The notes beneath the pieces were generated by a model. The model was not told the origin of the DNA. It saw nothing but the letters and a program-made list of their open reading frames with translations, and searched no databases. A stretch of DNA of 19,401 nt, taken from positions 1 through 19,401 of the forward strand of contig CAZOWW010000110.1 of the NCBI GenBank assembly GCA_964583765.1. Direction: 5' to 3'. This DNA comes from CAZOWW01 sp964583765. GTDB lineage: Bacteria; Actinomycetota; Actinomycetes; Actinomycetales; Kineosporiaceae. Made by a program: the position numbers and the translations under genes. Shown here piece after piece: positions 9,118 to 15,858 of the stretch (its first letter is position 1; every line of letters begins with the position of its first letter).

Positions 9118-9301
9118 CACCTGCTCAGGGGTGCCGGCGAGGACCTCTCAGCAAGACGGGCGAGGAGCGGTCCAGCAGTATCCCGGCGAGAGCCGCTGAG
9201 CAGCACCTCGGCGAGAACCCGCTCACCCCCCCGGGAACAGGCCCGACAGCGCCCATCAGTCGTCGACCCCCACACCACCGTCGTCGCCATCAGTCGTCGA
9301 C
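9118..9301. repeat. Convergent spacer with ~25-bp degenerate repeats and a copy of the xseA 3' end
   Basis: Between the convergent DUF4245 and xseA genes, GGCGAG-headed units start at 9136, 9159, 9185 and 9210 (23-26 nt apart), a degenerate tandem repeat. Closer to xseA, CCATCAGTCGTCGAC at 9253-9267 is repeated exactly at 9287-9301, where it contains the xseA stop codon. So the last codons of xseA are duplicated 34 nt downstream. No gene or clear terminator hairpin is seen. Confidence 0.55.
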
Positions 9302-10528
9302 GCGAACCGCCAGTTCGCCGTCCGCGAGCCGGGCACGCAGCCGCGTGCCCGCCGTCAGGCCTTCGGGCGAGCGGACCACCGCTCCGTCAGGGTGCTGCAG
9401 AACGGCGTACCCGCGGGCCAAGGTCGCGGCGGGGGACAGGGCCACGACGCGGCCGCGCAGATGCCCGAGGTCGTTCTCCGCCCGGTCCAGACGTGAGGTC
9501 AGACAACGCCGGGCCCGGGCCCGCAGCTCGCCGAGGGTGGTCGCGTGCTGGTCGAGCAGCCGGGTCGGCGCCGCCAGCACCGGGCGACTCCGCAGCGCGC
9601 GTAGGTGTTGTTCCTCCCGGTCGAGGCGGCCCCGCATCGCGGCGGCGGCCCGCTGGCGGGCGGCTGTCACCCCGGCGAGTTGCTCGGCGACGTCGGGCAC
9701 GATCCGTTTCCCGGCGTCCGTGGGAGTCGAGGCACGCAGGTCCGCGACGAGATCGAGCAGCGGGTTGTCGTTCTCGTGCCCGATCGCGCTGACGAGAGGG
9801 GTGCGGCAGGCCGCCACCGCCCGGAGCAGCGTCTCGTTGCTGAAGGGCAGCAGGTCCTCCAGCGATCCGCCGCCTCGTGCGACGACGATCACGTCGATCT
9901 CGGGGTCGGCGTCCAGCGCCGCGACCGCCGCCGCGACCTCCGTCACCGCGGCGGGCCCCTGGACCGCGACCGGTTTGATCACGAACGTCACGGCCGGCCA
10001 CCTGCGCCGGGCGTTCTCCACGACGTCCCGTTCCGCGGCGCTGGCCCGGCCGCAGACCAGTCCGACGGCGCGGGGCAGGAAGGGCAACGGGCGCTTGCGC
10101 TCGGGGGCGAAGAGTCCCTCGGCGGCGAGGAGCCGCTTGAGGTGCTCGAGCCGGGCGAGCAACTCGCCGACACCGACCGGGCGCACCTGGTCCGCGGCCA
10201 GGCTGAGCGAGCCGCGGCGGGGGTAGAGCTGGGCCCGGACGTGCGCCACCACGCGAGCGCCGTCGGAGAGCGGCGCGTCCAGCGAATCCAGCACCCGCGC
10301 GTGCACGGTGACCTGGAAGGACAGGTCGACATCGGGGTCGCGCAGGGTGAGGTAGCACAGGGACTGTCCCGGGCGGCGCACCAGCTGCACGACCTGGCCC
10401 TCGACCCAGAGCGCGGGAGCCCGGGCGAGGTACTCGCCGAGCCGGCTCGTGAGCAACCGCACCGGCCACGGACGCTCGGCGGTGGTCTCCCCCGCGGTGG
10501 CGGGGTACTCCGGAACGGAGGTGCTCAC
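9290..10528 (-). CDS. xseA: Exodeoxyribonuclease VII large subunit
   Basis: This is the catalytic subunit of exonuclease VII, a bidirectional single-strand DNA exonuclease; it is 412 residues, normal for actinobacteria. An OB-fold occupies about residues 20-115 (VEGQVVQL to LSLAADQV). The catalytic domain follows, with LPRAVGLVCGRASAAERDV (from about 151), VVARGGGSLEDLLPFSNE (215-231), SAIGHENDNPLLDLVADLRASTPTDA (247-272), and a C-terminal coiled-coil region rich in Arg, Glu and Leu ending in LARGYAVL. The start has two adjacent GTG codons (10531 and 10528). The second lies exactly 6 nt after TAGGCT (10535-10540), the spacing shared by other leaderless genes here, so 10528 is preferred. It is divergent from ispH, with 97 nt between starts. 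Confidence 0.93.
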   Translation of the reverse strand: MSTSVPEYPATAGETTAERPWPVRLLTSRLGEYLARAPALWVEGQVVQLVRRPGQSLCYLTLRDPDVDLSFQVTVHARVLDSLDAPLSDGARVVAHVRAQLYPRRGSLSLAADQVRPVGVGELLARLEHLKRLLAAEGLFAPERKRPLPFLPRAVGLVCGRASAAERDVVENARRRWPAVTFVIKPVAVQGPAAVTEVAAAVAALDADPEIDVIVVARGGGSLEDLLPFSNETLLRAVAACRTPLVSAIGHENDNPLLDLVADLRASTPTDAGKRIVPDVAEQLAGVTAARQRAAAAMRGRLDREEQHLRALRSRPVLAAPTRLLDQHATTLGELRARARRCLTSRLDRAENDLGHLRGRVVALSPAATLARGYAVLQHPDGAVVRSPEGLTAGTRLRARLADGELAVRVDD

Positions 10529-10534
10529 CACGGC

Positions 10535-10619
10535 AGCCTAGGCGCAGCGCTCGGTGGGAGCGTGGCCGGGACGACGCCGGGAGGCGCGACGGGCGGGGCC
10601 TGGCGGCCGTGCCTACCAT
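10535..10619. promoter_or_regulatory. Divergent leaderless promoters of xseA and ispH
   Basis: On the minus strand TAGGCT (10535-10540) stands 6 nt before the second xseA GTG. On the plus strand TACCAT (10614-10619) stands 6 nt before the ispH GTG at 10626. No Shine-Dalgarno sequence fits between either box and its start. Confidence 0.6.
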
Positions 10620-10625
10620 GACGAC

Positions 10626-11591
10626 GTGAGCGACTCGGGATCCGGCAAGCGCGTCCTGTTGGCGGCACCGCGGGGGTACTGCGCCGGGGTCGACCGGGCC
10701 GTGACCACGGTGGAGAAGGCGTTGGCCCTGTACGGGGCCCCGGTCTACGTGCGCAAGCAGATCGTGCACAACCGCCACGTCGTGGAGTCACTGCAGAGCA
10801 ACGGGGCGGTGTTCGTCGACGACACCGACGAGGTGCCGGAGGGGGCGATCGTCGTCTTCTCCGCGCACGGGGTCGCACCGGCGGTGCACGCCGCCGCCGC
10901 CCGGCGCGGGCTCCGCACGATCGACGCGGCCTGCCCGCTGGTCACGAAGGTGCACAAGGAAGCGGTCCACTTCGCCGCGGAGGGCTACGACATCCTGCTG
11001 ATCGGCCATGCCCGCCACGAGGAGGTCGAGGGGACCGCAGGCGAGGCGCCCGGTCACGTGCACATCGTCGAGGGGCCGGACGACGTCGCGACGGTGGAGG
11101 TGCGCGATCCCCAACGGGTGGTCTGGTTGTCGCAGACCACGCTCTCGGCGGATGAGACTCTCGAGACGGTCGCGCGGTTACGGGAACGCTTCCCGGCGTT
11201 GATGGATCCGCCCAGTGACGACATCTGCTACGCCACGCAGAACCGTCAGGTCGCGGTGAAGCGGATCGCGGTCGAGTCCGACCTGGTGATCGTCGTCGGG
11301 TCACGGAACTCCTCGAACTCGGTCCGCCTGGTCGAGGTCGCCCTGGACCACGGGGCTGAGCGGGCGTACCGGGTCGACGACGCTTCCGAGATCGACCCCG
11401 CCTGGTTGGCGGGGGCGAGCACGGTGGGGCTGACCTCCGGCGCCTCCGTGCCCGAACCACTGGTCACCGAGGTGCTGAAGCGGCTGGCCGGCTTCGGCTT
11501 CGGGACCGTGGAGGAGGTCGAGACAGCCGAGGAGAGCCTGCTGTTCTCACTCCCCAAGGAGCTTCGGCGGGACCTGCGCTCGGGGGTGTGA
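10626..11591 (+). CDS. ispH: 4-hydroxy-3-methylbut-2-enyl diphosphate reductase
   Basis: IspH (LytB) performs the last step of the MEP isoprenoid pathway, the iron-sulphur-dependent reduction of HMBPP to IPP and DMAPP, in the cytosol. It is 321 residues, full length. All three cluster cysteines are present: Cys19 in APRGYCAGVDRAV, Cys103 in AACPLVTKVHKE, and Cys201 in DDICYATQNRQ. The substrate-binding His48 and His81 (FSAHGV), the EEVEGT loop (132-137) and the SRNSSNS segment (227-233) are also intact. Start GTG 10626 lies 6 nt after a TACCAT box, implying a leaderless mRNA; a longer open frame upstream has no family similarity. It converges with rmuC, with only 35 nt between the stops, and is divergent from xseA, an arrangement shared with mycobacteria. 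Confidence 0.96.
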   Translation: MSDSGSGKRVLLAAPRGYCAGVDRAVTTVEKALALYGAPVYVRKQIVHNRHVVESLQSNGAVFVDDTDEVPEGAIVVFSAHGVAPAVHAAAARRGLRTIDAACPLVTKVHKEAVHFAAEGYDILLIGHARHEEVEGTAGEAPGHVHIVEGPDDVATVEVRDPQRVVWLSQTTLSADETLETVARLRERFPALMDPPSDDICYATQNRQVAVKRIAVESDLVIVVGSRNSSNSVRLVEVALDHGAERAYRVDDASEIDPAWLAGASTVGLTSGASVPEPLVTEVLKRLAGFGFGTVEEVETAEESLLFSLPKELRRDLRSGV

Positions 11592-11626
11592 CCGCAGGGG
11601 CATGACACCGGAAGTGGGACCGCAGA

Positions 11627-12775
11627 TCAGGCGACTGGATCGGCGGTCATCCCGGCCGTGTTCTCCAGCAACTCCACGCTGGTCAGGGCGCGGGGACCGG
11701 TCTCGATCGTCGGGACCGGTTCCAGCACGGTGTCGGTGAGGTCGAGTTCGACCATCCGGCGTGCGGTGACCAGGACCCGTCGCTCCAACGCTCCGACGAG
11801 CGCGTTGTAGTCGTCCACGCTGCGTTGCAGGTCGCGGCCGAGTCGGGTGGCGTGGCCACCGAGGGTCGCCAGGCGTCCGTGCAGCTCCCGGCCCAGCGCG
11901 AAGAGTTCCCGGGCGTTGCCCGAGAGCGCGTCCGTCTGCCAGGTGAGCGCCACCGTGCGCAGGAGTGCGAGCAGGGTCGTCGGAGTCGCCAGCACCACCC
12001 GCCGTCCCATCGCGTGTTCCAGCAGTGCGGGATCGGCGGCGCAGGCGGCGGCCAGGAACGCCTCTCCGGGGACGAAGCAGACCACCAGCTGCGGGGTCGG
12101 GTCGAAGGCCGTCCAGTACTCCTTGGCGGCGAGCGTCTCCACGTGGCCCCGCAGGGCCTTGGCGTGGGCCTTGGCCGCTGCCTCCTGCCGGAGCGTGTCC
12201 GTCGCCGCCTCACTCGCCTCGAGAAAGGCGGCCAGGGGTGCCTTGGCGTCGACGACCACGTGCTTGCCACCGGGCAGGTGCACCACGAGGTCTGGTCGGA
12301 TCGCCACGCCCTCGGGCGTCGTGGCACTGACCTGGGTGGCGAAGTCCACCCGCGCCACCATTCCCGCGAGCTCGACCACTCGGCGGAGCTGTACCTCGCC
12401 CCAGGCGCCACGGGCGGTGGGGGAGCGCAGAGCCCCGGCGAGCGCGGCCGTCTGCGTGCGCAGCGCCTCGCCCGAGGCGGCGAGGACCGTCAGCTGCTCG
12501 GCCAACCGGGCGTACTGCTCGACCCGGTCGCGTTCGAGGCCGTGCACCTGGTCCTCGACCCGGCGCAGGGTCTGGGTCAGCGGGGCCAGGGTCGCCGCCA
12601 GTTCGTGGTCCGCGGCCGTGCTCGTCTCGAGGTCGGCCACCCGCTCACGCAGCAGGCGGCACTCGGCGTCCAGGCCTGCCGCCCGGGTGCGGGCGAGCGC
12701 CTGCACGAGCACGGTCGCCGCGCCGGCGCCGAGCACGAGCCCCAGGAGCAGGAAGGCGAGGGAGGTTCCGCTCAT
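11627..12775 (-). CDS. rmuC: RmuC-family DNA recombination protein
   Basis: The RmuC family was defined in E. coli as limiting inversions between short inverted repeats, and is predicted to have a PD-(D/E)XK-like nuclease core. This protein is 382 residues. An N-terminal membrane anchor (about 4-25, SLAFLLLGLVLGAGAATVLV) is followed by a coiled-coil (about 35-105) and the RmuC domain: RGAWGEVQLRRVVELAGM, PDLVVHLPGGKHVVVDAKAPLAAFLEA and LVVCFVPGEAFLAAA. Start ATG 12775 is chosen over an upstream in-frame start because it places the hydrophobic anchor at the very N-terminus and because CAGGGT lies 6 nt upstream. It is divergent from ychF (109 nt between starts). In mycobacteria a different gene holds this place between ispH and ychF. 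Confidence 0.88.
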   Translation of the reverse strand: MSGTSLAFLLLGLVLGAGAATVLVQALARTRAAGLDAECRLLRERVADLETSTAADHELAATLAPLTQTLRRVEDQVHGLERDRVEQYARLAEQLTVLAASGEALRTQTAALAGALRSPTARGAWGEVQLRRVVELAGMVARVDFATQVSATTPEGVAIRPDLVVHLPGGKHVVVDAKAPLAAFLEASEAATDTLRQEAAAKAHAKALRGHVETLAAKEYWTAFDPTPQLVVCFVPGEAFLAAACAADPALLEHAMGRRVVLATPTTLLALLRTVALTWQTDALSGNARELFALGRELHGRLATLGGHATRLGRDLQRSVDDYNALVGALERRVLVTARRMVELDLTDTVLEPVPTIETGPRALTSVELLENTAGMTADPVA

Positions 12776-12781
12776 GGGGAC

Positions 12782-12875
12782 ACCCTGGCATGCGGGTCCG
12801 ACACCTTCGGTGGTTCTCGGACACTTCGCCATGTCCGCCCCGTGGTCGGGCGGGGCATCGGCGGACCGATAGACT
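12782..12875. promoter_or_regulatory. Divergent promoters of rmuC and ychF
   Basis: On the minus strand CAGGGT (12782-12787) lies 6 nt before the rmuC ATG. On the plus strand TAGACT (12870-12875) lies 9 nt before the ychF GTG, so that transcript would be leaderless or have a leader of only 2-3 nt. Confidence 0.45.
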
Positions 12876-12884
12876 CAACGACCC

Positions 12885-13970
12885 GTGGCCCTCACCATCG
12901 GTATCGCCGGTCTGCCCAACGTCGGCAAGTCCACCCTCTTCAACGCCTTGACGAAGGCGGAGGTGCTCGCGGCGAACTATCCCTTCGCCACGATCGAGCC
13001 GAACGTGGGCGTCGTCCCTCTGCCCGATCCGCGGCTCGACGTGCTCGCCAAGCTGTTCACCAGCGAGCGTGTGGTCCCCGCGGTGGTCTCGTTCGTGGAC
13101 ATCGCGGGCATCGTCAAGGGAGCCAGCGAGGGCGAGGGCCTGGGCAACAAGTTTCTCGCGAACATCCGTGAGGCCGACGCGATCTGCCAGGTCATCCGCG
13201 CGTTCGCGGACCCTGACGTGGTGCATGTGCAGGGGCGGGTGGATCCGGCCGACGACATCGAGACGGTCAACACCGAGCTGATCCTGGCCGACCTCCAGAC
13301 GCTGGAGAAGGCGGTGCCCCGCCTCGACAAGGAGGTCAAGGGCAAGAAGACCGATCGGGCGGTGCTCGAGGCGGCGCTCGCGGCGCAGGAGGTGCTCGGA
13401 TCCGGGCAGACTCTCTACGCCGCCGCGGCGGCAGGGCGGATCGAATTGGACGCGCTGCGTGACCTGTCCCTGATGACCACCAAACCCTTCCTCTACGTCT
13501 TCAACGTGGACGAGGAGGGGCTGTCCGACGAGTCCTTCCAGGCCGGCTTGCGTGCCATGGTCGCCCCCGCCGAGGCGATCGTGCTGGACGCCAAGCTGGA
13601 GGCGGACCTCGCCGAACTCGACGCGGAAGAGGCGGCCGAACTGCTCGCCAGCGTCGGGCAGAAGGAGTCGGGGCTGGACCAGCTCGCGCGCGTGGGCTTC
13701 GCCACCCTCGGGCTGCAGACCTTCCTGACGGCCGGACCCAAGGAGTCGCGCGCCTGGACGATCCGCAAGGGCTGGACGGCGCCGCAGGCGGCCGGAGTGA
13801 TCCACACCGACTTCCAGAAGGGCTTCATCAAGGCCGAGATCGTCGGCTACGAGGACCTCGTCGGAGCCGGGTCCGTGGCCGAGGCACGTTCCCGCGGCCG
13901 CGCCCGCATCGAGGGCAAGGACTACGTCATGGCGGACGGCGACGTCGTGGAGTTCAGATTTAATGTATAG
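12885..13970 (+). CDS. ychF: Redox-regulated ATPase YchF (OLA1/Obg-like), 3' end recoded
   Basis: YchF is a universally conserved P-loop ATPase of the Obg group that binds ribosomes and affects translation and stress responses. It is 361 residues, full length. The Walker A motif is GLPNVGKST (9-17), the G3 motif VDIAG (71-75), and the G4 motif is NVDE (207-210) rather than NKxD, which explains preference for ATP. A coiled-coil and a C-terminal TGS domain (about 278-361) follow. Start GTG 12885 gives the canonical N-terminus. The last residues VEFRFNV are normal for the family, but their codons are not: after GAG TTC come AGA TTT AAT GTA TAG, AT-rich and rare in this genome, whereas a better-preserved copy of the same peptide at 15632 uses CGG TTC AAC GTG. 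The gene appears to have received a replacement 3' end from an inserted element. Confidence 0.97.
   Translation: MALTIGIAGLPNVGKSTLFNALTKAEVLAANYPFATIEPNVGVVPLPDPRLDVLAKLFTSERVVPAVVSFVDIAGIVKGASEGEGLGNKFLANIREADAICQVIRAFADPDVVHVQGRVDPADDIETVNTELILADLQTLEKAVPRLDKEVKGKKTDRAVLEAALAAQEVLGSGQTLYAAAAAGRIELDALRDLSLMTTKPFLYVFNVDEEGLSDESFQAGLRAMVAPAEAIVLDAKLEADLAELDAEEAAELLASVGQKESGLDQLARVGFATLGLQTFLTAGPKESRAWTIRKGWTAPQAAGVIHTDFQKGFIKAEIVGYEDLVGAGSVAEARSRGRARIEGKDYVMADGDVVEFRFNV
13947..13970 (+). other. Attachment-like site A (attL candidate) inside the ychF 3' end
   Basis: These are the last 24 bases of ychF. They match the core at 15632-15655 at 18 of 24 positions, and five of the six differences are synonymous or fall within the exchanged AGA/CGG arginine codon; the sixth turns the TAG stop into TGG. 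The first 9 bases (GTGGAGTTC) are identical, and divergence starts after them. Both sites are followed closely by GGTCGAGG or GTCGAGG. Confidence 0.6.
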
Positions 13971-13994
13971 CGGTCGAGGCTGCGGGAGATCCTG

Positions 13995-14035
13995 ACCAAC
14001 CGCTCGGCAGCGTTCCCTCCGCTGCTGCGGTTGGT
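13995..14035. terminator. Hairpin downstream of ychF, probable terminator
   Basis: Arms ACCAACCGC (13995-14003) and GCGGTTGGT (14027-14035) pair perfectly. Inside them GCAGCG and CGCTGC pair again across a 7-nt loop, with a small internal bulge between the two stems. It begins 25 nt after the ychF stop. There is no T-run. It also separates ychF from the leaderless gene at 14058. Confidence 0.6.
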
Positions 14036-14045
14036 GGGCAAGAGG

Positions 14046-14051
14046 TAGCGT
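14046..14051 (+). promoter_or_regulatory. -10 box (TAGCGT) of a leaderless gene
   Basis: TAGCGT is followed by exactly 6 nt and ATG 14058; there is no room for a ribosome-binding site. Confidence 0.55.
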
Positions 14052-14057
14052 CCCTCT

Positions 14058-14363
14058 ATGGTGAGTGAGGATGCTGCCCGTGCGGCTGCGGAGGAGGTCA
14101 TCGCAACCTGGTCACGTCCCGTCACCCACGAGGCGGAAATCGTGGTCTGGAAGATTGAAGACCATGCCCGTGCCTGGGTGCTGCACTTCGCGACGCGACG
14201 GTGGCTTCGAACGAGAGACTTTCGCGATCTGTTGGGCGGATCCTGCCCGATCGTCGTGGACAAGGCATCGGGGCGCGTGCATCTCTACGGTTCCGCACCG
14301 GCGGAGTACGAGAAGTTCCTGGCGTGGTTGGACGAGGGCCGTGCACGCGAAGGGCGCGTGTGA
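14058..14363 (+). CDS. Imm35/YrhB-like immunity protein, no partner toxin seen
   Basis: This is a small protein of 101 residues. Its C-terminal half, FRDLLGGSCPIVVDKASGRVHLYGSAPAEYEKFLAWLDE (residues about 55-93), fits the YrhB/Imm35 pattern: an LxGxxPIxVDKxTG hairpin, then a G(S/T)A-P-EY-aromatic closing helix. The N-terminus begins with a helix of the type EDAARAAAEEVI, as in that family. Imm35 proteins are predicted to neutralise polymorphic toxins. No toxin gene is found on either side, so it is an orphan immunity gene, possibly protecting against toxins of relatives or belonging to a lost pair. It is the first gene after ychF and its terminator, in the youngest segment of the proposed insertion array. 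Confidence 0.65.
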   Translation: MVSEDAARAAAEEVIATWSRPVTHEAEIVVWKIEDHARAWVLHFATRRWLRTRDFRDLLGGSCPIVVDKASGRVHLYGSAPAEYEKFLAWLDEGRAREGRV

Positions 14364-14389
14364 CCGCAACCGCGTCCGTCGCGCTCATG

Positions 14390-14812
14390 TCATGTCGTGG
14401 CACGGCTGTCGAGGTGCCCGGCGTGGCCCTTTGCGGTTCGGGGGAGCCGGCGCGGGAGCCTGCGTGGGCACGGCGGTCCTGGCCGGGGACGGCCCTCTGT
14501 GCCAACCGACGTATCTGAAATGCCTGTACCCACAGGCTTCACATGGCCGGAATCTCCTGGTTCGGTGCGGGACCTAGGCAGGATTCGCGAGGAAGGTATG
14601 TGCTTCTTCAGGCCGACAACAGCGTAAGGCCGTGTTCTGTTCAGTTCGAGGAGCCAGCACCGGAGGCCGTGGTCGGTCTCGGTCTCGAACGCCGAGATCA
14701 GCTCGGGGGCGAAATCCGCTGCGACCGACCTCACGAGGCCGAAGCCGTCCTCCTGGATCTGCGGGTCGTGCTTGCGCATCATCCGCATGCCGCGATCGAA
14801 GGCACTGGCCAC
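14390..14812 (-). pseudogene. Truncated HEAT-repeat protein gene
   Basis: The first 57 or so residues (MASAFDRGMRMMRKHDPQIQ..., then PELISAFETETDHGLRCWLLELN) look like the N-terminus of an actinobacterial HEAT-repeat protein, with a plausible leaderless start: GTG 14812 lies 6 nt after TAGCAT (14819-14824). After CWLLEL the expected alternation of HEAT helices is lost. A short YAVVGL segment (about residues 63-68) could be a leftover from a later helix, which suggests an internal deletion, and the rest is Pro/Arg-rich sequence with no resemblance to a protein. The intact family normally has at least one more full repeat. The promoter and start survive, so a truncated peptide may still be made. 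Confidence 0.5.
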
Positions 14813-14818
14813 GGCGGA

Positions 14819-14824
14819 ATGCTA
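14819..14824 (-). promoter_or_regulatory. -10 box (TAGCAT) 6 nt before GTG 14812
   Basis: On the minus strand TAGCAT is followed by exactly 6 nt and GTG, the same layout as at xseB, xseA and ispH. It shows that the start of the truncated HEAT-repeat gene is intact. Confidence 0.5.
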
Positions 14825-14892
14825 TGCCGAATCCGATCGATGGTGTGGAACCCTTTCGGACGAGGAAGCCCCCAGATACCCGCCACGCTCCG

Positions 14893-15312
14893 TCAGACGA
14901 TCGGTTCCTGCCCCAGGGAGAGCAACTGTAGTCCCTCGTGCTCGGCGAAGTCCTGGTAGTCCTTGACGTTGAACGTGGCCAAGGGAAGGTGCAGTGCGAT
15001 GCAGCAGGCCGCGTTCCACATGTCGTTCACGGGCCGCGGACGCCCTGCCCGGCGGGTGGCGGCGGACAAGCGCCCCCACGCGCGGGCGATTCCCTCTTCG
15101 CACCACACCTTGGGTACCCGGACCAGCCAAGCGTCGATGCCCAGCAGACTGCGCTGGCTCCAGTTGCGCACGTGGCCCCACTCGGTGAGTTCAGCGACCG
15201 TCACGAAGGTCACGCACGGGGTGTGGGCGGCGATCCGCGCGACGACTGCGGGGGCGAGTCTCCGACGGATGGCCCCGGAAGCCACATCGGTGTCGTAGAC
15301 GACAACGGCCAT
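14893..15312 (-). CDS. PIN-domain toxin (VapC-type ribonuclease)
   Basis: This 139-residue protein is a PIN-domain endoribonuclease, the toxin of a type II toxin-antitoxin pair; such proteins cut specific RNAs in a Mg2+-dependent way. The four acidic positions are visible: Asp7 (or Asp9) in YDTDVAS, Glu41 in TVAELTEW, Asp97 in NDMWNAA, and Asp118 in LATFNVKDYQDF. Length and motif order fit the family. Start ATG 15312 comes 2 nt after the stop of the upstream small gene, so the two are translationally coupled, as is typical for antitoxin-toxin operons. The pair points back towards ychF, opposite to the other TA modules here. All catalytic residues are intact, so the toxin is probably active. 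Confidence 0.85.
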   Translation of the reverse strand: MAVVVYDTDVASGAIRRRLAPAVVARIAAHTPCVTFVTVAELTEWGHVRNWSQRSLLGIDAWLVRVPKVWCEEGIARAWGRLSAATRRAGRPRPVNDMWNAACCIALHLPLATFNVKDYQDFAEHEGLQLLSLGQEPIV

Positions 15313-15314
15313 CT

Positions 15315-15521
15315 TCAGGCAGTCCCTGCGCGGCGAGCCTCGTGGACCGACGTCACGAACTCCTCCAACTCCTCATCGGAGTCGAACACGCCCTCCTGCG
15401 TGTAGTAGGACCCGTCCCCGTAGGGCGGCGGGTCCAGATCACGCAGTTGCTCGGCCAGCGAGGGTGGGTACTGCCGTGGCGGCTGCCCCTCCGGGGAGTG
15501 CTCGGCTCCGGTCACGCTCAC
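15315..15521 (-). CDS. Probable antitoxin of the PIN toxin
   Basis: This is a 68-residue acidic protein directly upstream of the PIN toxin, with its TGA 2 nt before the toxin ATG. Sequence similarity to a named antitoxin family is not obvious. It has a Pro-rich middle (PPRQYPPSLAEQLRDLDPPPYGDGSYY) and an acidic C-terminal helix (FDSDEELEEFVTSVHEARRA, about 46-65), which could wrap the toxin; no clear DNA-binding fold is visible. The role is inferred from position and size. Start GTG 15521 is supported by an excellent AGGAGG 6 nt upstream, so this operon is led by a Shine-Dalgarno mRNA rather than a leaderless one. Confidence 0.65.
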   Translation of the reverse strand: MSVTGAEHSPEGQPPRQYPPSLAEQLRDLDPPPYGDGSYYTQEGVFDSDEELEEFVTSVHEARRAGTA

Positions 15522-15607
15522 GGTTCACCTCCTGGGCGGGTGTTGCTCCCCAGTCTCGCATCCGGGCGCCGCTCGGGGCACTGTTGTCCACAGCTCGCCT
15601 CCGGGGA

Positions 15608-15655
15608 GATGTTTCCCGGTGTCGTCACCAGGTGGAGTTCCGGTTCAACGTGTGG
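15608..15655 (+). other. Attachment-like site B (best-preserved copy of the ychF 3' end)
   Basis: The 24-nt core 15632-15655 reads as the ychF tail with GC-rich codons (VEFRFNV, then TGG in place of the stop). The 24-nt left arm 15608-15631 matches the arm at 19110 at 19 of 24 positions. The arm half of the inverted repeat has decayed here. The bases after the core (GTCGAGG) match those after the ychF stop. Confidence 0.6.
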
Positions 15656-15832
15656 TCGAGGTGTTCCGGGCTGATCGTCCCGACCGAGCGACGGTCGCAG
15701 TCCTCGCGTACTGCTTGCGTGCCGGGCTTCCCGGGGGGACATGAGCCACGAGGACGCGGCGGAGGTCGTCGAGGTCTCCCCTTGGGGGAGGTCCCTGCGT
15801 GACGTCGATCGGTGATGCTTCCGTCCCTCCCT
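15656..15832. other. Spacer without recognisable gene
   Basis: This is DNA between site B and the vapBC promoter. It can encode a 24-codon frame from ATG 15740 with a G-rich box upstream, but nothing supports it as a gene. A short GC hairpin (CTCCCC at 15776-15781, GGGGAG at 15785-15790, 3-nt loop) is present. Confidence 0.35.
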
Positions 15833-15858
15833 CATACGAGTTTATGATTTCTTGTATG
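15833..15858 (+). promoter_or_regulatory. vapBC leaderless promoter with overlapping operator
   Basis: TATGAT (15843-15848) is 7 nt before ATG 15856. Around it lies an inverted repeat, CATACGAG (15833-15840) and CTTGTATG (15851-15858), matching at 7 of 8 positions over a 10-nt spacer; its right arm contains the start codon. A VapB ribbon-helix-helix dimer binding here would block both initiation and the start codon, giving autoregulation. The AT content is far above the surroundings. Confidence 0.6.

Noticed and set aside
15740..15814. 24-codon ORF after site B
   Set aside because: It has a G-rich box upstream but no recognisable product or coding signal, and it overlaps a hairpin.
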